From an uncultured Flavobacterium sp. (GTDB taxonomy: Bacteria > Bacteroidota > Bacteroidia > Flavobacteriales > Flavobacteriaceae), in the NCBI RefSeq assembly GCF_946479975.1, contig NZ_CAMLIX010000044.1:1-24015 (forward strand): a DNA stretch of 24,015 nt, in the 5' to 3' direction. Below the pieces are notes generated by a model. The model was not told where the DNA came from. It did not search any database and saw only the letters and a list, made by a program, of their open reading frames with translations. A program made the position numbers and the translations under genes. The first letter of the stretch is position 1. The number at the start of each line of letters is the position of its first letter. Of the stretch, positions 1-6,182 are shown piece after piece.

Positions 1-194
1 GCCAATGTTAAAGTATAAGTAACAATTACCGAATGCATTTCGGTGGCAGAATATCCCATATCTTTTGCTATTGACGGAAGAGAAGTATTTAAAATCGTAC
101 CGTCTAACGATTGTATAAACATGGCAATTGCAGTAACCCACGGAAGCAAATGTACTGCACTCTGCTCCTTTTTTTCTTCTTTATTCTCCAGCAT
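1..194 (-). CDS. MFS transporter, DHA2 (EmrB/QacA) type, N-terminal fragment
   Basis: This is the first 64 codons of a minus-strand gene whose remainder lies beyond position 1. The start is the ATG at 192-194, followed by a short charged stretch (MLENKEEKKEQ) and then a first transmembrane helix. That helix carries the DHA2-family signature: an Asp-Gly-Thr-Ile-Leu-Asn segment followed by SLPSIAKDMG, equivalent to the LDxTIVNVALPxIA motif of drug:proton antiporters with 14 membrane segments. The family exports drugs, dyes or other small toxic compounds across the inner membrane using the proton gradient. Only TM1 and the start of TM2 are visible, so the substrate cannot be guessed. It diverges from the flavodoxin-like gene at 570. 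Confidence 0.8.
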   Translation of the reverse strand, partial: MLENKEEKKEQSAVHLLPWVTAIAMFIQSLDGTILNTSLPSIAKDMGYSATEMHSVIVTYTLTL

Positions 195-569
195 TTTTAG
201 TATGTAAAGTGATATTTATAAATTTATGAAAATGGAATAGAAAAGCCTCGACATATTTAGAGATTTTTATTTAATGAAAGGAAATCACTTTAATCAAATC
301 TCTTATAAATCGCTAAAGAGCTGTCAATGAATCTTCAACCGCTATTTCAACCGTCGAATTCTTATCCATAATTTCAAAAGCAAAAATAAATCACGGCAAA
401 AGAATGTTTTTACACAATTAGCATAATACTTTACAGAATACATTAATCTCGTAATGCAAAATGTATAAACGAGGTTTTTAATCTTGTAAAAAAAAGTGAG
501 TTCACAGATGGAAATTTGTTTAGACAGTAAAATATTTTAAATCAGATATTTAAAACTAAATAGACATTT
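195..569. other. Divergent intergenic region, MFS exporter / flavodoxin-like gene
   Basis: About 375 bases without a confident gene, between two divergent genes, so it must hold both promoters. I saw no clear match to the Bacteroidota promoter (TTG, about 19 bases, TAnnTTTG). It contains an 8-bp direct repeat TTCAACCG at 334-341 and 346-353 (12-bp period), which could be an operator. A minus-strand reading frame of 18 codons at 313-369 spans these repeats and would precede the MFS gene. Neither is proven. Confidence 0.4.
334..353. repeat. Short direct repeat TTCAACCG x2
   Basis: TTCAACCG occurs twice with CTAT between the copies, giving a 12-bp period close to one helical turn. It lies about 140 bp upstream of the MFS start. 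Paired sites of this kind are often regulator half-sites for exporter genes, but two 8-mers can also coincide by chance. Confidence 0.35.
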
Positions 570-1148
570 ATGAAAGCGATTATATTATTGGCCACATTAA
601 AAAAAGATGGAATTTCGAATACCGAAGTACTTGTTGATTTTTTTGGAGATTTTCTCTCTAAACAAAAAATTGACTTTGAAGTAATTAAACTTATCGATTA
701 CCAAATTCTTCCAGGAAGTTATACCCATTTGAAAGTTGAAGATGACTGGCCAGAAATCTACGAGAAAATTCTTGATGCTGATATTCTCTTATTTGCTACA
801 CCAATTTGGTGGAACAATCATTCATCTGAATTACAACGTTGTATCGAAAGACTTGATGAAGTTTTTGACATTATTAATTCGGGGGAAGATTCTCCGCTTG
901 ACGGAAAAATGGGTGGCGTGATTATCACGGGAGATTCAGACGGAGTAGAACATGTAACAGGAAATATTGCCAATTTCTTTTGTTGTATTGGTGTAACGGT
1001 GCCGCCTTACACTTCACTTGGTGTAATTTGGGAAGGCCACGGCAAAGATTCTAAGAAAACAAAAGCACAGCTTAAACAATATTATACAAAAAATTACAGC
1101 GAAGATGCTCAAGCTATGGCAGAGTCTTTGGCGAAAGCACTAAAATAA
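570..1148 (+). CDS. Flavodoxin-like fold protein (NADPH-dependent FMN reductase family)
   Basis: A 192-residue soluble protein with no signal peptide, so cytoplasmic. Strand 1 (AIILLATL) runs into a polar Ser/Thr/Asn loop at about residues 10-18, the usual FMN-phosphate loop position. The motif FATPIWWNN at about 75-83 matches the FMN-isoalloxazine loop of the NADPH-dependent FMN reductase/flavodoxin superfamily (compare TPxYNxxxP). A further Gly/Asp-rich loop (GDSDG, about 121-125) follows strand 4. The family transfers electrons from NAD(P)H through bound FMN to quinones, azo compounds, iron chelates or unknown acceptors; nothing here selects among these. Length is typical. It is a single-gene unit closed by a strong terminator at 1173-1204. 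Confidence 0.75.
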   Translation: MKAIILLATLKKDGISNTEVLVDFFGDFLSKQKIDFEVIKLIDYQILPGSYTHLKVEDDWPEIYEKILDADILLFATPIWWNNHSSELQRCIERLDEVFDIINSGEDSPLDGKMGGVIITGDSDGVEHVTGNIANFFCCIGVTVPPYTSLGVIWEGHGKDSKKTKAQLKQYYTKNYSEDAQAMAESLAKALK

Positions 1149-1172
1149 AGTTGCAGTTGTTTTTTTTTCTTG

Positions 1173-1204
1173 AAACGTCTTCATTTTATGAGGGCGTTTT
1201 TTTT
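1173..1204 (+). terminator. Rho-independent terminator of the flavodoxin-like gene
   Basis: A 12-bp stem (AAACGTCTTCAT with ATGAGGGCGTTT, two G-U pairs) around a TTT loop, followed by eight T. It starts 25 nt after the stop codon at 1148. Confidence 0.85.
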
Positions 1205-1221
1205 GTTTCTCCATACAATAG

Positions 1222-1253
1222 AAAAGGCCTATTTTAAAATAAATAGGCCTTTT
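1222..1253 (-). terminator. Terminator of the small secreted Thr-rich gene
   Basis: A perfect 13-bp inverted repeat AAAAGGCCTATTT / AAATAGGCCTTTT with a 6-nt loop. It lies 24 nt past the stop of the minus-strand gene 1278-1550 and ends in TTTT on that strand. It may also back up the plus-strand terminator just before it, making this a convergent double terminator. Confidence 0.75.
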
Positions 1254-1277
1254 GGTACAGTGCGAAAAGAGCGTTCA

Positions 1278-1550
1278 TTATGGTCTTGTGCCATTAATGG
1301 TGTCTGTTCGCTGCGGAACTGTCGTTGGACTAGTTGTCGTCGGACTAGTTGTAGTTGGCTTCGTTGTTCCCTTCTTTTTTCCAGTCTGCGATTTATGTAC
1401 TGTGTCATTTGTACGAGTGGGATGTTGTTTGTTTTTTTTATTATAAACAGTATCCGTTTTTGTAGAAGATTTTTTCTTCTGCGGGGTTTCTTGAGCAGAT
1501 GCTATTCCGAAACAGAAAAGCATGCATCCCATTAAAAATAAATTTTTCAT
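1278..1550 (-). CDS. Small secreted Thr/Lys-rich low-complexity protein, unknown function
   Basis: A 90-residue product with a clear Sec signal peptide (MKNLFLMGCMLFCFGIASAQ, cleavage probably after SA-Q at 19/20). The mature part has no fold I recognise: it is basic and hydrophilic, rich in Lys, Thr and Pro, with a tandem TTTSP motif (about residues 66-75). Such short, disordered secreted proteins are common in Flavobacterium and usually annotated hypothetical. Support for a real gene comes from the signal peptide, the ATG start and the dedicated terminator at 1222-1253. The overlapping plus-strand frame is a shadow. A periplasmic or surface role is inferred only from the signal peptide. Confidence 0.65.
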   Translation of the reverse strand: MKNLFLMGCMLFCFGIASAQETPQKKKSSTKTDTVYNKKNKQHPTRTNDTVHKSQTGKKKGTTKPTTTSPTTTSPTTVPQRTDTINGTRP

Positions 1551-1686
1551 AACAATTAATTTTAATTAACAATTTGTCTTACAAACATTTACAATGCTAT
1601 TTGACAAATGTTAGAAACAAACTAGAGCGCTTCTTATAATATAATTACCTCATTATTATATGATTACCATCATGAAAATGGAGCAT

Positions 1687-1720
1687 AAAAAAAGAGCGGA
1701 AATATATTCCGCTCTTTTTT
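1687..1720 (-). terminator. Terminator overlapping the stop of the 76-residue ORF
   Basis: Stem GAGCGGAA (1694-1701) / TTCCGCTC (1707-1714), 5-nt loop, flanked by an A-run and a T-run so it could act in either direction. On the minus strand it follows directly on the TAA stop at 1719-1721, so that gene's last bases form part of the hairpin flank. Confidence 0.75.
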
Positions 1721-1949
1721 AACTATTTGTAGATGCACTTCCTGTGCTTCCCGCACCGCCGCTATTGTCGTTGCCGCGATTTTCATCACTATCCGTTTCA
1801 TCCCATTCGGTTTCGTCTCCCCAATCTCCAGTATTCGGTTTTTGTGCTGGATCTCTTTCTGTTTCGCCTTTTTCGTTATCATCATTTTCAGAAAAATACA
1901 TTTCGTATCCTAAAATTGGCGACCAGTCTTGTTCATTTACTTTTTCCAT
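1719..1949 (-). CDS. Small acidic hydrophilic protein, unknown function
   Basis: A 76-residue protein with no signal peptide or membrane segment. The N-terminal third (MEKVNEQDWSPILGYEMYF) looks ordered. The rest is disordered and acidic (repeated Asp/Glu, a WGDETEWDETD stretch) and ends in a Gly/Ser/Thr-rich tail. I recognise no family. The ATG start, the terminator at its stop and its position between two minus-strand genes support it being real. It may be a stress-related small protein like its neighbours DUF892 and the acidic ORF at 3098, but that is inferred from location only. It is separated from the DUF892 gene by its own terminator, so it probably has its own promoter. Confidence 0.55.
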   Translation of the reverse strand: MEKVNEQDWSPILGYEMYFSENDDNEKGETERDPAQKPNTGDWGDETEWDETDSDENRGNDNSGGAGSTGSASTNS

Positions 1950-1965
1950 TTTTTGAAAGTTTTAG

Positions 1966-2005
1966 AAAAAACCTGTAATCCAAAATTGCTTTAGACTACA
2001 GGTTT
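1966..2005 (-). terminator. Terminator of the DUF892 gene
   Basis: A 9-bp perfect stem AAACCTGTA (1969-1977) / TACAGGTTT (1997-2005) with a 19-nt loop. Read on the minus strand it ends in a six-T tract and lies 21 nt after the stop of the gene ending at 2027. Confidence 0.75.
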
Positions 2006-2026
2006 CTCGAAGTTATTTGTAAAAAA

Positions 2027-2698
2027 TTATTCTTCGTCTTCTGAATCTTCTTCAGAAGCATCAAAATTGATGGTATTGTAAGCAGCTTCTGTTAAGATTG
2101 TATCTGCTTCTTTTTCTTCTTCCAATGTTTGTTGCAATAAAGCTGCTGCATCTTCTTCTTCAAGAGTTAAAGCAAAAGCGGCAAGTGTACCGTAAGAAGC
2201 AATTTCGTAATGTTCAATTTTTTGAGAAGCGGCGATAATTCCAGCATCACGAACAGGACCTTCTTGAGTTTCCTCCATAATGCTTTCTCCTTCTTTAATT
2301 AAACCTTCCATAGCATCACATTTTTTTGCTGCTGCTTTTTCTCCTAAAATTTCAAAAACTTGTTCTAGTCTTTCAATTTGTCCTTCTGTAACTGTTAAGT
2401 GATCGTTGATCGCAGTAATTAGATTTTCTGAAGTTGCATTTTTCGCCATTTTTGGCAGCGCTTTTGTCAACGCTTTTTCAGCCCAATAAATATCTTTTAA
2501 AGAGTCTATAAATAAATCTCTTAATCCTTCAGCAGCGTCTGATTTTGCTTTTACTGTTCTTCCTTTAGAAGCTGTTGATTTAGTTGCAGTTTTTGATGCG
2601 GTTGTTTTTGATGCAGTTGATTTTGCAGCAGTTGTTTTAGATCCTGTTTTTTTTGCAGGTGTTTTTGAATCTGATTTTTTATTGTCTGTAGTTTTCAT
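2027..2698 (-). CDS. DUF892 (YciE/YciF) ferritin-like protein with histone-H1-like tail
   Basis: 223 residues in three parts. Residues 1-52 are a Lys/Thr/Ser/Ala-rich tail built from near-repeats of a TASKTTASKT type, resembling histone H1 or AlgP-like DNA-binding tails. Residues about 55-205 are a DUF892 four-helix ferritin-like domain (LRDLFIDSLKDIYWAEKAL at the start, QKIEHYEIASYGTLAAFA as the later conserved helix with Glu/His ligand candidates). Residues 208-223 are an acidic tail. DUF892 proteins are stress-induced in enterobacteria, and crystal structures show a diiron-type bundle; their reaction is not established. The basic tail suggests attachment to DNA or polyphosphate, for example protecting the nucleoid during stress (inference). 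Standard domains are about 160 residues, so the tail is an N-terminal addition. A -7-like box precedes the start. Confidence 0.88.
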   Translation of the reverse strand: MKTTDNKKSDSKTPAKKTGSKTTAAKSTASKTTASKTATKSTASKGRTVKAKSDAAEGLRDLFIDSLKDIYWAEKALTKALPKMAKNATSENLITAINDHLTVTEGQIERLEQVFEILGEKAAAKKCDAMEGLIKEGESIMEETQEGPVRDAGIIAASQKIEHYEIASYGTLAAFALTLEEEDAAALLQQTLEEEKEADTILTEAAYNTINFDASEEDSEDEE

Positions 2699-2727
2699 AA
2701 TAGTTTTTTTTTAATAATTAACTGTTT

Positions 2728-2735
2728 CAAAAGTA
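2728..2735 (-). promoter_or_regulatory. Possible -7 box of the DUF892 gene
   Basis: On the minus strand this reads TACTTTTG, an exact match to the Bacteroidota -7 consensus TAnnTTTG, placed about 30 nt before the start codon. I do not see a TTG at the expected -33 distance, so only half of the promoter is supported. Confidence 0.35.
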
Positions 2736-3034
2736 TCTTTCAAAGCCTATTGATTTTTACAGAATTTCTGGAAACCCTTACAAAATAAGCACTGTAACCT
2801 TTTGTTAATGAAATAGATATTCTATAAGAATTGAAAACTATTTTATAAAAATCGTAAACAATTCATTTTTAGTTTTAATTGTTTAAAGTCTATTTTAGAA
2901 AAAAACCTATTATCAATTTGAGAGAATAAATCGCTTTAGCTGTCTGTTCTAAAATTTAAAAGTGGTTTTAAAATAGATTAAAAGTTGGAACTAAATAAAA
3001 CAGCTTATAATTATATAATCAGAAACCACATTGG

Positions 3035-3072
3035 CTGTAAATTTTTGATAATCAACACGAATACATTTACAG
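3035..3072. promoter_or_regulatory. Inverted repeat CTGTAAAT / ATTTACAG before the acidic gene
   Basis: Perfect 8-bp arms separated by 22 nt, ending 25 nt upstream of the ATG at 3098. The spacing fits either an operator with two half-sites about 30 bp apart or a leader hairpin covering the start region. Confidence 0.35.
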
Positions 3073-3097
3073 ATATAACAATCAAAAAAAAATTATT

Positions 3098-3439
3098 ATG
3101 AATTTAGATGAAAGAGAAAACTACCGTCAGGAAGATGCGTATTTTCAAGATGATGAAACTCGATATGATAACGAACGTCAATATGATGATCTCGATATTG
3201 ATGCACCGCCGGCAGACCATTCTGTAAGTGCCAATGCAGAACCTGATTATGGAAATGATTTTGCAGAAGAGGAAATCAACAGTCAAAGATTAGATGATGA
3301 GATTCCGAGCAGTGACGAATTCGACAATGAGTTTGATGACGATGAAACCGACGATGAATTAGAAGAAGATGACGATCTTGAAGATGATGAAGATTTTGAT
3401 GACGATGAAGAAATAACCGATCCGAGTCGAACTCTATAA
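3098..3439 (+). CDS. Highly acidic small protein, unknown function
   Basis: 113 residues with an extreme Asp/Glu content that rises towards the C-terminus, where residues about 70-108 are almost entirely acidic. There is no signal peptide, membrane segment or recognisable domain, so it is probably a disordered cytoplasmic protein. The ATG start, the good terminator at 3446-3482 and an AT-rich promoter region support a gene. The serine-rich ORF on the opposite strand is the expected shadow of GA(T/C) Asp codons. It is transcribed divergently from DUF892, whose N-terminus is strongly basic; an electrostatic or stress-linked relation is conceivable but unsupported beyond charge and location. Acidic proteins of this sort are usually listed as hypothetical in Flavobacterium. 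Confidence 0.65.
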   Translation: MNLDERENYRQEDAYFQDDETRYDNERQYDDLDIDAPPADHSVSANAEPDYGNDFAEEEINSQRLDDEIPSSDEFDNEFDDDETDDELEEDDDLEDDEDFDDDEEITDPSRTL

Positions 3440-3445
3440 AACGAT

Positions 3446-3482
3446 AAACCCCGCTTGAATATCAATTGGGGTTTGTTTTTTT
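3446..3482 (+). terminator. Terminator of the acidic-protein gene
   Basis: Stem AAACCCC / GGGGTTT with an inner TTGA/TCAA pairing, followed by a G and a run of T. It starts 7 nt after the stop codon. Confidence 0.8.
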
Positions 3483-3512
3483 CTCCATTCTCATTCTTAT
3501 AATTATAATACT

Positions 3513-4259
3513 ATGAACAAGCATTCTTTATATATTGGTACATCTGGCTGGTCTTACAAACACTGGCGCGGTACCTTTTACCCTGAATACATAAAAATAA
3601 AAGATCAGTTTTCTTATTATGTCGATAATTTTGACTCGGTTGAAATTAATAATACTTTTTACCGAACGCCCGCTGATGAAACTTTTCAAAGCTGGGAAAG
3701 TCAAGTGCCAGAAGATTTTGTATATGTAATAAAGGCAAACCGTTTTATTACTCATATGAAAAAACTACACGATCCAGAAGACAGCTTATTGATCTTCATG
3801 GAAAAGGTAAAGTTTTTAGAAAATAAGCTAGGTGCTGTTTTGTTTCAGCTTCCTCCTTTTCTCAAAGTTGATATTCCGCTTCTTGAAGATTTTCTGCTGG
3901 CACTTTCTCCTAAAAATCGATATGTTTTTGAATTTCGAAATTCGAGCTGGTATGTACCCGAAGTGTATCAATTATTAGAAAAATACAACGCTGCCTTTTG
4001 TATTTATGAATTGGCTGGACATCTCTCACCAGTAAAAGTTACAGCCGATTTTGTATACCTGAGATTACATGGACCAACTTCGGTTAAATATCAAGGCAGT
4101 TATTCTGATGAAACTTTGAGTGAATGGGCAGATCAATGTTTGAAATGGCTGGAAACAAAAGACGTTTTTGTTTTCTTTGATAATGACGAAAAAGGTTATG
4201 CCGCTTTTAATGCTTTAAAACTTAAAGAATTAATTGAAAACAGGCGTCATCTTAAATAA
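3513..4259 (+). CDS. DUF72 family protein (YecE-like)
   Basis: 248 residues, the usual length for DUF72, cytoplasmic. The N-terminus has the family signature GTSGWSYKHWRGTFYPE (about 9-25), followed by a YVDNFDSVEINNTFYR segment. Later come FEFRNSSWY (about 139-147) and YLRLHGP (about 182-188), also conserved. The fold is a TIM barrel, but no enzymatic activity is firmly established for the family; some proposals link it to nucleotide or iron-sulfur chemistry. The start ATG follows an A/T-rich leader only 30 nt after the preceding terminator, and the gene is closed by its own terminator at 4265-4296, so it appears monocistronic. Confidence 0.9.
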   Translation: MNKHSLYIGTSGWSYKHWRGTFYPEYIKIKDQFSYYVDNFDSVEINNTFYRTPADETFQSWESQVPEDFVYVIKANRFITHMKKLHDPEDSLLIFMEKVKFLENKLGAVLFQLPPFLKVDIPLLEDFLLALSPKNRYVFEFRNSSWYVPEVYQLLEKYNAAFCIYELAGHLSPVKVTADFVYLRLHGPTSVKYQGSYSDETLSEWADQCLKWLETKDVFVFFDNDEKGYAAFNALKLKELIENRRHLK

Positions 4260-4264
4260 AATTC

Positions 4265-4296
4265 AAGCTGCAAAAAATATATGTTTTGAGCTTTTT
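4265..4296 (+). terminator. Terminator of the DUF72 gene
   Basis: Stem AAGCT-(bulged G)-CAAAA with TTTTG-AGCTT, 8-nt loop, ending in five T. It begins 5 nt after the DUF72 stop. Its 3' arm contains the TTG that the following small ORF would need as a start codon. Confidence 0.7.
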
Positions 4297-4510
4297 AGAT
4301 TTACTTCTTTTATTTTACGTCATTTCAGTAATTAGCAATACCGCGATAAAAGCGATTAGAGAAAATACCATTGCATTAATGATTCTGCCTTTTACTATTC
4401 TTGATTCTCTGCTAAATCCAGAGTTAAATTTTCTTTGTTTTTTATTCGTTTTCATTTTTATATTTTTTTCAGTTAAACATGGTACAGCACAAACAAATGA
4501 TGTGCCGTAA
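4286..4510 (+). CDS. Doubtful small membrane ORF
   Basis: An open frame of 74 codons with two hydrophobic stretches (about residues 3-18 and 48-63), so it would be a small inner-membrane protein. Against it: the only initiator is TTG inside the 3' arm of the DUF72 terminator, there is no upstream promoter, and the AT-rich composition makes Phe/Leu/Ile-rich frames likely by chance. For it: the frame is open over the whole gap and ends in a plausible polar tail. I recognise no family. Confidence 0.25.
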   Translation: MSFLDLLLLFYVISVISNTAIKAIRENTIALMILPFTILDSLLNPELNFLCFLFVFIFIFFSVKHGTAQTNDVP

Positions 4511-4550
4511 AGTTTTACAGGAGTATTAACTAAGTATTTTAGTTTGGAAA

Positions 4551-4949
4551 TTATTCAGAAGCAATCAGCGGAAAGAGGATCTGCTTTAGCGAGACTGTTA
4601 AGTCTTTTAAACTATTCTGTTTTTTAAGAAACTGCACTTTTTTGAATGTCGCTGCCGCATCTTTTACTAAAGAACCAGAATGACCGGAGTACAATATAAC
4701 TGGAATTTTTTCAAGACCTTTTACGTTTCGCAGCAGTTTCAAAAATTCAGATCCATCCAGATAAGGCATATGATAATCGAGAAAAATCATATCTGGAGAT
4801 TTCTTTAAACCCTGAAGCATCTTCAACGCATCGAGCGCATTATTTTTAACCGTATATTTTATCTTAGAATCAACTGCATTTAGAGCCAGACCAAAGATTT
4901 CTCCATCTTCAGTGTCATCATCAACCAATAAAATATTCCTGTATTTCAT
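4551..4949 (-). CDS. Stand-alone response regulator receiver (REC) protein
   Basis: 132 residues made of a single CheY-like receiver domain. Visible features are the acidic pocket D10-D11-D12 in ILLVDDD, the phospho-acceptor D58 in MIFLDYHMPYLDG, the switch Ser at about 88 (YSGHSG) and the conserved Lys at 109/110. No output domain follows. Such single-domain regulators relay phosphate from sensor kinases, often from bacteriophytochrome or hybrid kinases (Rcp1-like group), to other proteins. No kinase gene is adjacent, so the partner must be encoded elsewhere. Position 11 is Asp, as expected for Mg2+ binding, so the domain should be phosphorylatable. Confidence 0.85.
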   Translation of the reverse strand: MKYRNILLVDDDTEDGEIFGLALNAVDSKIKYTVKNNALDALKMLQGLKKSPDMIFLDYHMPYLDGSEFLKLLRNVKGLEKIPVILYSGHSGSLVKDAAATFKKVQFLKKQNSLKDLTVSLKQILFPLIASE

Positions 4950-5143
4950 ATCCCAAAAGTACTTCAGTCCGCAAACTTACTCTCATAAAATTTAGGCATA
5001 TTGTTATACAATTCCCACAATTTGATTTGGTCAATTTTTGAAAATGAATTATTAATTTCATCTATAGTTCGAAATTATTTAAAGTTAAAGAGCTGTAACT
5101 TTTATCAATTTCTGTGTACTAATTGGTACAAAACAACTTAAAT

Positions 5144-5875
5144 ATGAAACCTAAAAAATCAATGCTGTTAATTGCAGCTGTCTGCTCTTTACTTTGCTCA
5201 ACTTTATGTGCACAAGAAAAAACACAATCTCCCAATCAAAATGATATAATTGAATCGCTAATTAAAAATGAAGAGTATGAAATGAAATGGTTTGCCATTC
5301 GTGATACTTCAAAAATTGAAATTGGAAAAGTTTTTACTAAAATCGAAAAAACGAAAAACACAGTAAAAGTGACCACTACGGTAAAAATGAAAAATATGCC
5401 CGATTGGATTGATGAAACAGTAGCAGAACTTCCGAAACTGAAACCTGTAAAACATACTTCTGTCAATACCCAAAGAGACATCACTCTTAATTTTGGAAAA
5501 CAAACTACTGGCTATTATTTGGATAAAAAGGAGAACAAAAAAACAGAAATCAAGGAAGAAACAAATGGAGATTTTTTTGACAGTAATATTTATCCGCAAA
5601 TACTTCGCTGGTTTCCATTAAAAGAAAATTATAAAACAGAGATGACAATTTTTGATTATAATCCGATAACAAAAGCTGCGCTTCTAAAAGCAAATATTAC
5701 CAATACAAAAAAAGGATCTTATGCAGGAAAAGCGGTGTGGATTGTAACAGCAACAGATGGTATTTCGCAGCACAAAGTAATAAATACGTATTATATTGAT
5801 GCAGCAACCAATCAATTTTTGAAACAGGATATTGATATGGGACAAAATAAAATGACATTTGAAAAAGTAAACTAA
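5144..5875 (+). CDS. Secreted protein of unknown function
   Basis: 243 residues from the ATG at 5144. A TTG 21 nt upstream is in frame, but starting at ATG gives a clean signal peptide (MKPKKSMLLIAAVCSLLCSTLCAQ, cleavage near residue 23). The mature protein alternates charged and hydrophobic residues in a way typical of beta-sheet. It ends with a segment (NTYYIDAATNQFLKQDIDM) resembling the end of periplasmic DUF3108-type proteins, where a substrate-independent beta-barrel-like fold is expected. The resemblance is from memory and weak. No catalytic motif is visible. It is a single-gene unit closed by the terminator at 5902-5934, so it is probably not part of the PUL that follows. Confidence 0.7.
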   Translation: MKPKKSMLLIAAVCSLLCSTLCAQEKTQSPNQNDIIESLIKNEEYEMKWFAIRDTSKIEIGKVFTKIEKTKNTVKVTTTVKMKNMPDWIDETVAELPKLKPVKHTSVNTQRDITLNFGKQTTGYYLDKKENKKTEIKEETNGDFFDSNIYPQILRWFPLKENYKTEMTIFDYNPITKAALLKANITNTKKGSYAGKAVWIVTATDGISQHKVINTYYIDAATNQFLKQDIDMGQNKMTFEKVN

Positions 5876-6182
5876 CATGCTGTTTAAAAGCAAAAAAATG
5901 CAACCTGCAAATCTTGTGATCTGCAGGTTTTTTTATTTGATACTTTTTCAAAGTTTTTAAACTTCAAAAGTAGTACTGTTCTAATTTCTTCCATAAATAC
6001 GGCTAAATACAACATCTGTAGCACAAAATGCTTCAAATTTTTTATTGCGATTATTGCTGTAAAACTACATTTACAACTTAACAATATCTACTCAATTCTA
6101 CGGTGAGCAAATTTTATTCTTCCTCTTAAAATATCATTTTAATATAATTCCTAATACTTACAGACTAACAAAAAACCAGCTA
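5876..6182. other. Intergenic region upstream of the GH3 gene
   Basis: 307 bases holding the terminator of the preceding gene (5902-5934) and then about 250 bases of AT-rich sequence that should include the GH3 promoter. I saw no exact TAnnTTTG box and none of the GGGGT boxes found upstream of susC. The small ORFs here are in low-complexity sequence and were not accepted. Confidence 0.5.
5902..5934 (+). terminator. Terminator of the secreted-protein gene
   Basis: Perfect 8-bp stem AACCTGCA / TGCAGGTT plus an inner ATC/GAT, followed by seven T. It lies 26 nt after the stop codon. Confidence 0.85.

Larger units (their letters stand above)
2699..3097. other. Divergent intergenic region, DUF892 / acidic protein
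   Basis: About 400 very AT-rich bases between divergent genes, with no ORF worth reporting. It holds a possible minus-strand -7 box (2728-2735) and a perfect 8-bp inverted repeat (3035-3072) just upstream of the plus-strand gene. A weaker inverted repeat, TCTATTTTA near 2889 and TAAAATAGA near 2967, may be chance in such AT-rich DNA. Confidence 0.5.

Noticed and set aside
448..480. Inverted repeat CTCGT/ACGAG followed by T-run upstream of the flavodoxin-like gene
   Set aside because: Only five pairs with a 16-nt loop, and there is no gene upstream on the plus strand for it to terminate.
1170..1535. Plus-strand reading frames opposite the small secreted gene
   Set aside because: They overlap a minus-strand gene with a signal peptide and terminator, and begin inside the flavodoxin terminator; Cys/Arg-rich composition looks like an antisense shadow.
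1733..1978. Plus-strand Phe/Arg/His-rich frames
   Set aside because: Shadows of the 76-residue minus-strand protein, with no plausible start region or domains.
3283..3465. Minus-strand Ser-rich frame
   Set aside because: Poly-Ser arises because Asp codons (GAT/GAC) read as Ser-type codons on the opposite strand; it is the mirror of the acidic protein.
4528..4544. Small hairpin AACTAA/TTAGTT near the end of the response regulator gene
   Set aside because: Only six A/T-rich pairs and no T-run on the minus strand; not good enough to call a terminator.
5684..6084. Minus-strand frames upstream of the GH3 gene
   Set aside because: They cross a terminator and an AT-rich promoter region and have random-looking Phe/Cys/Ile-rich composition.
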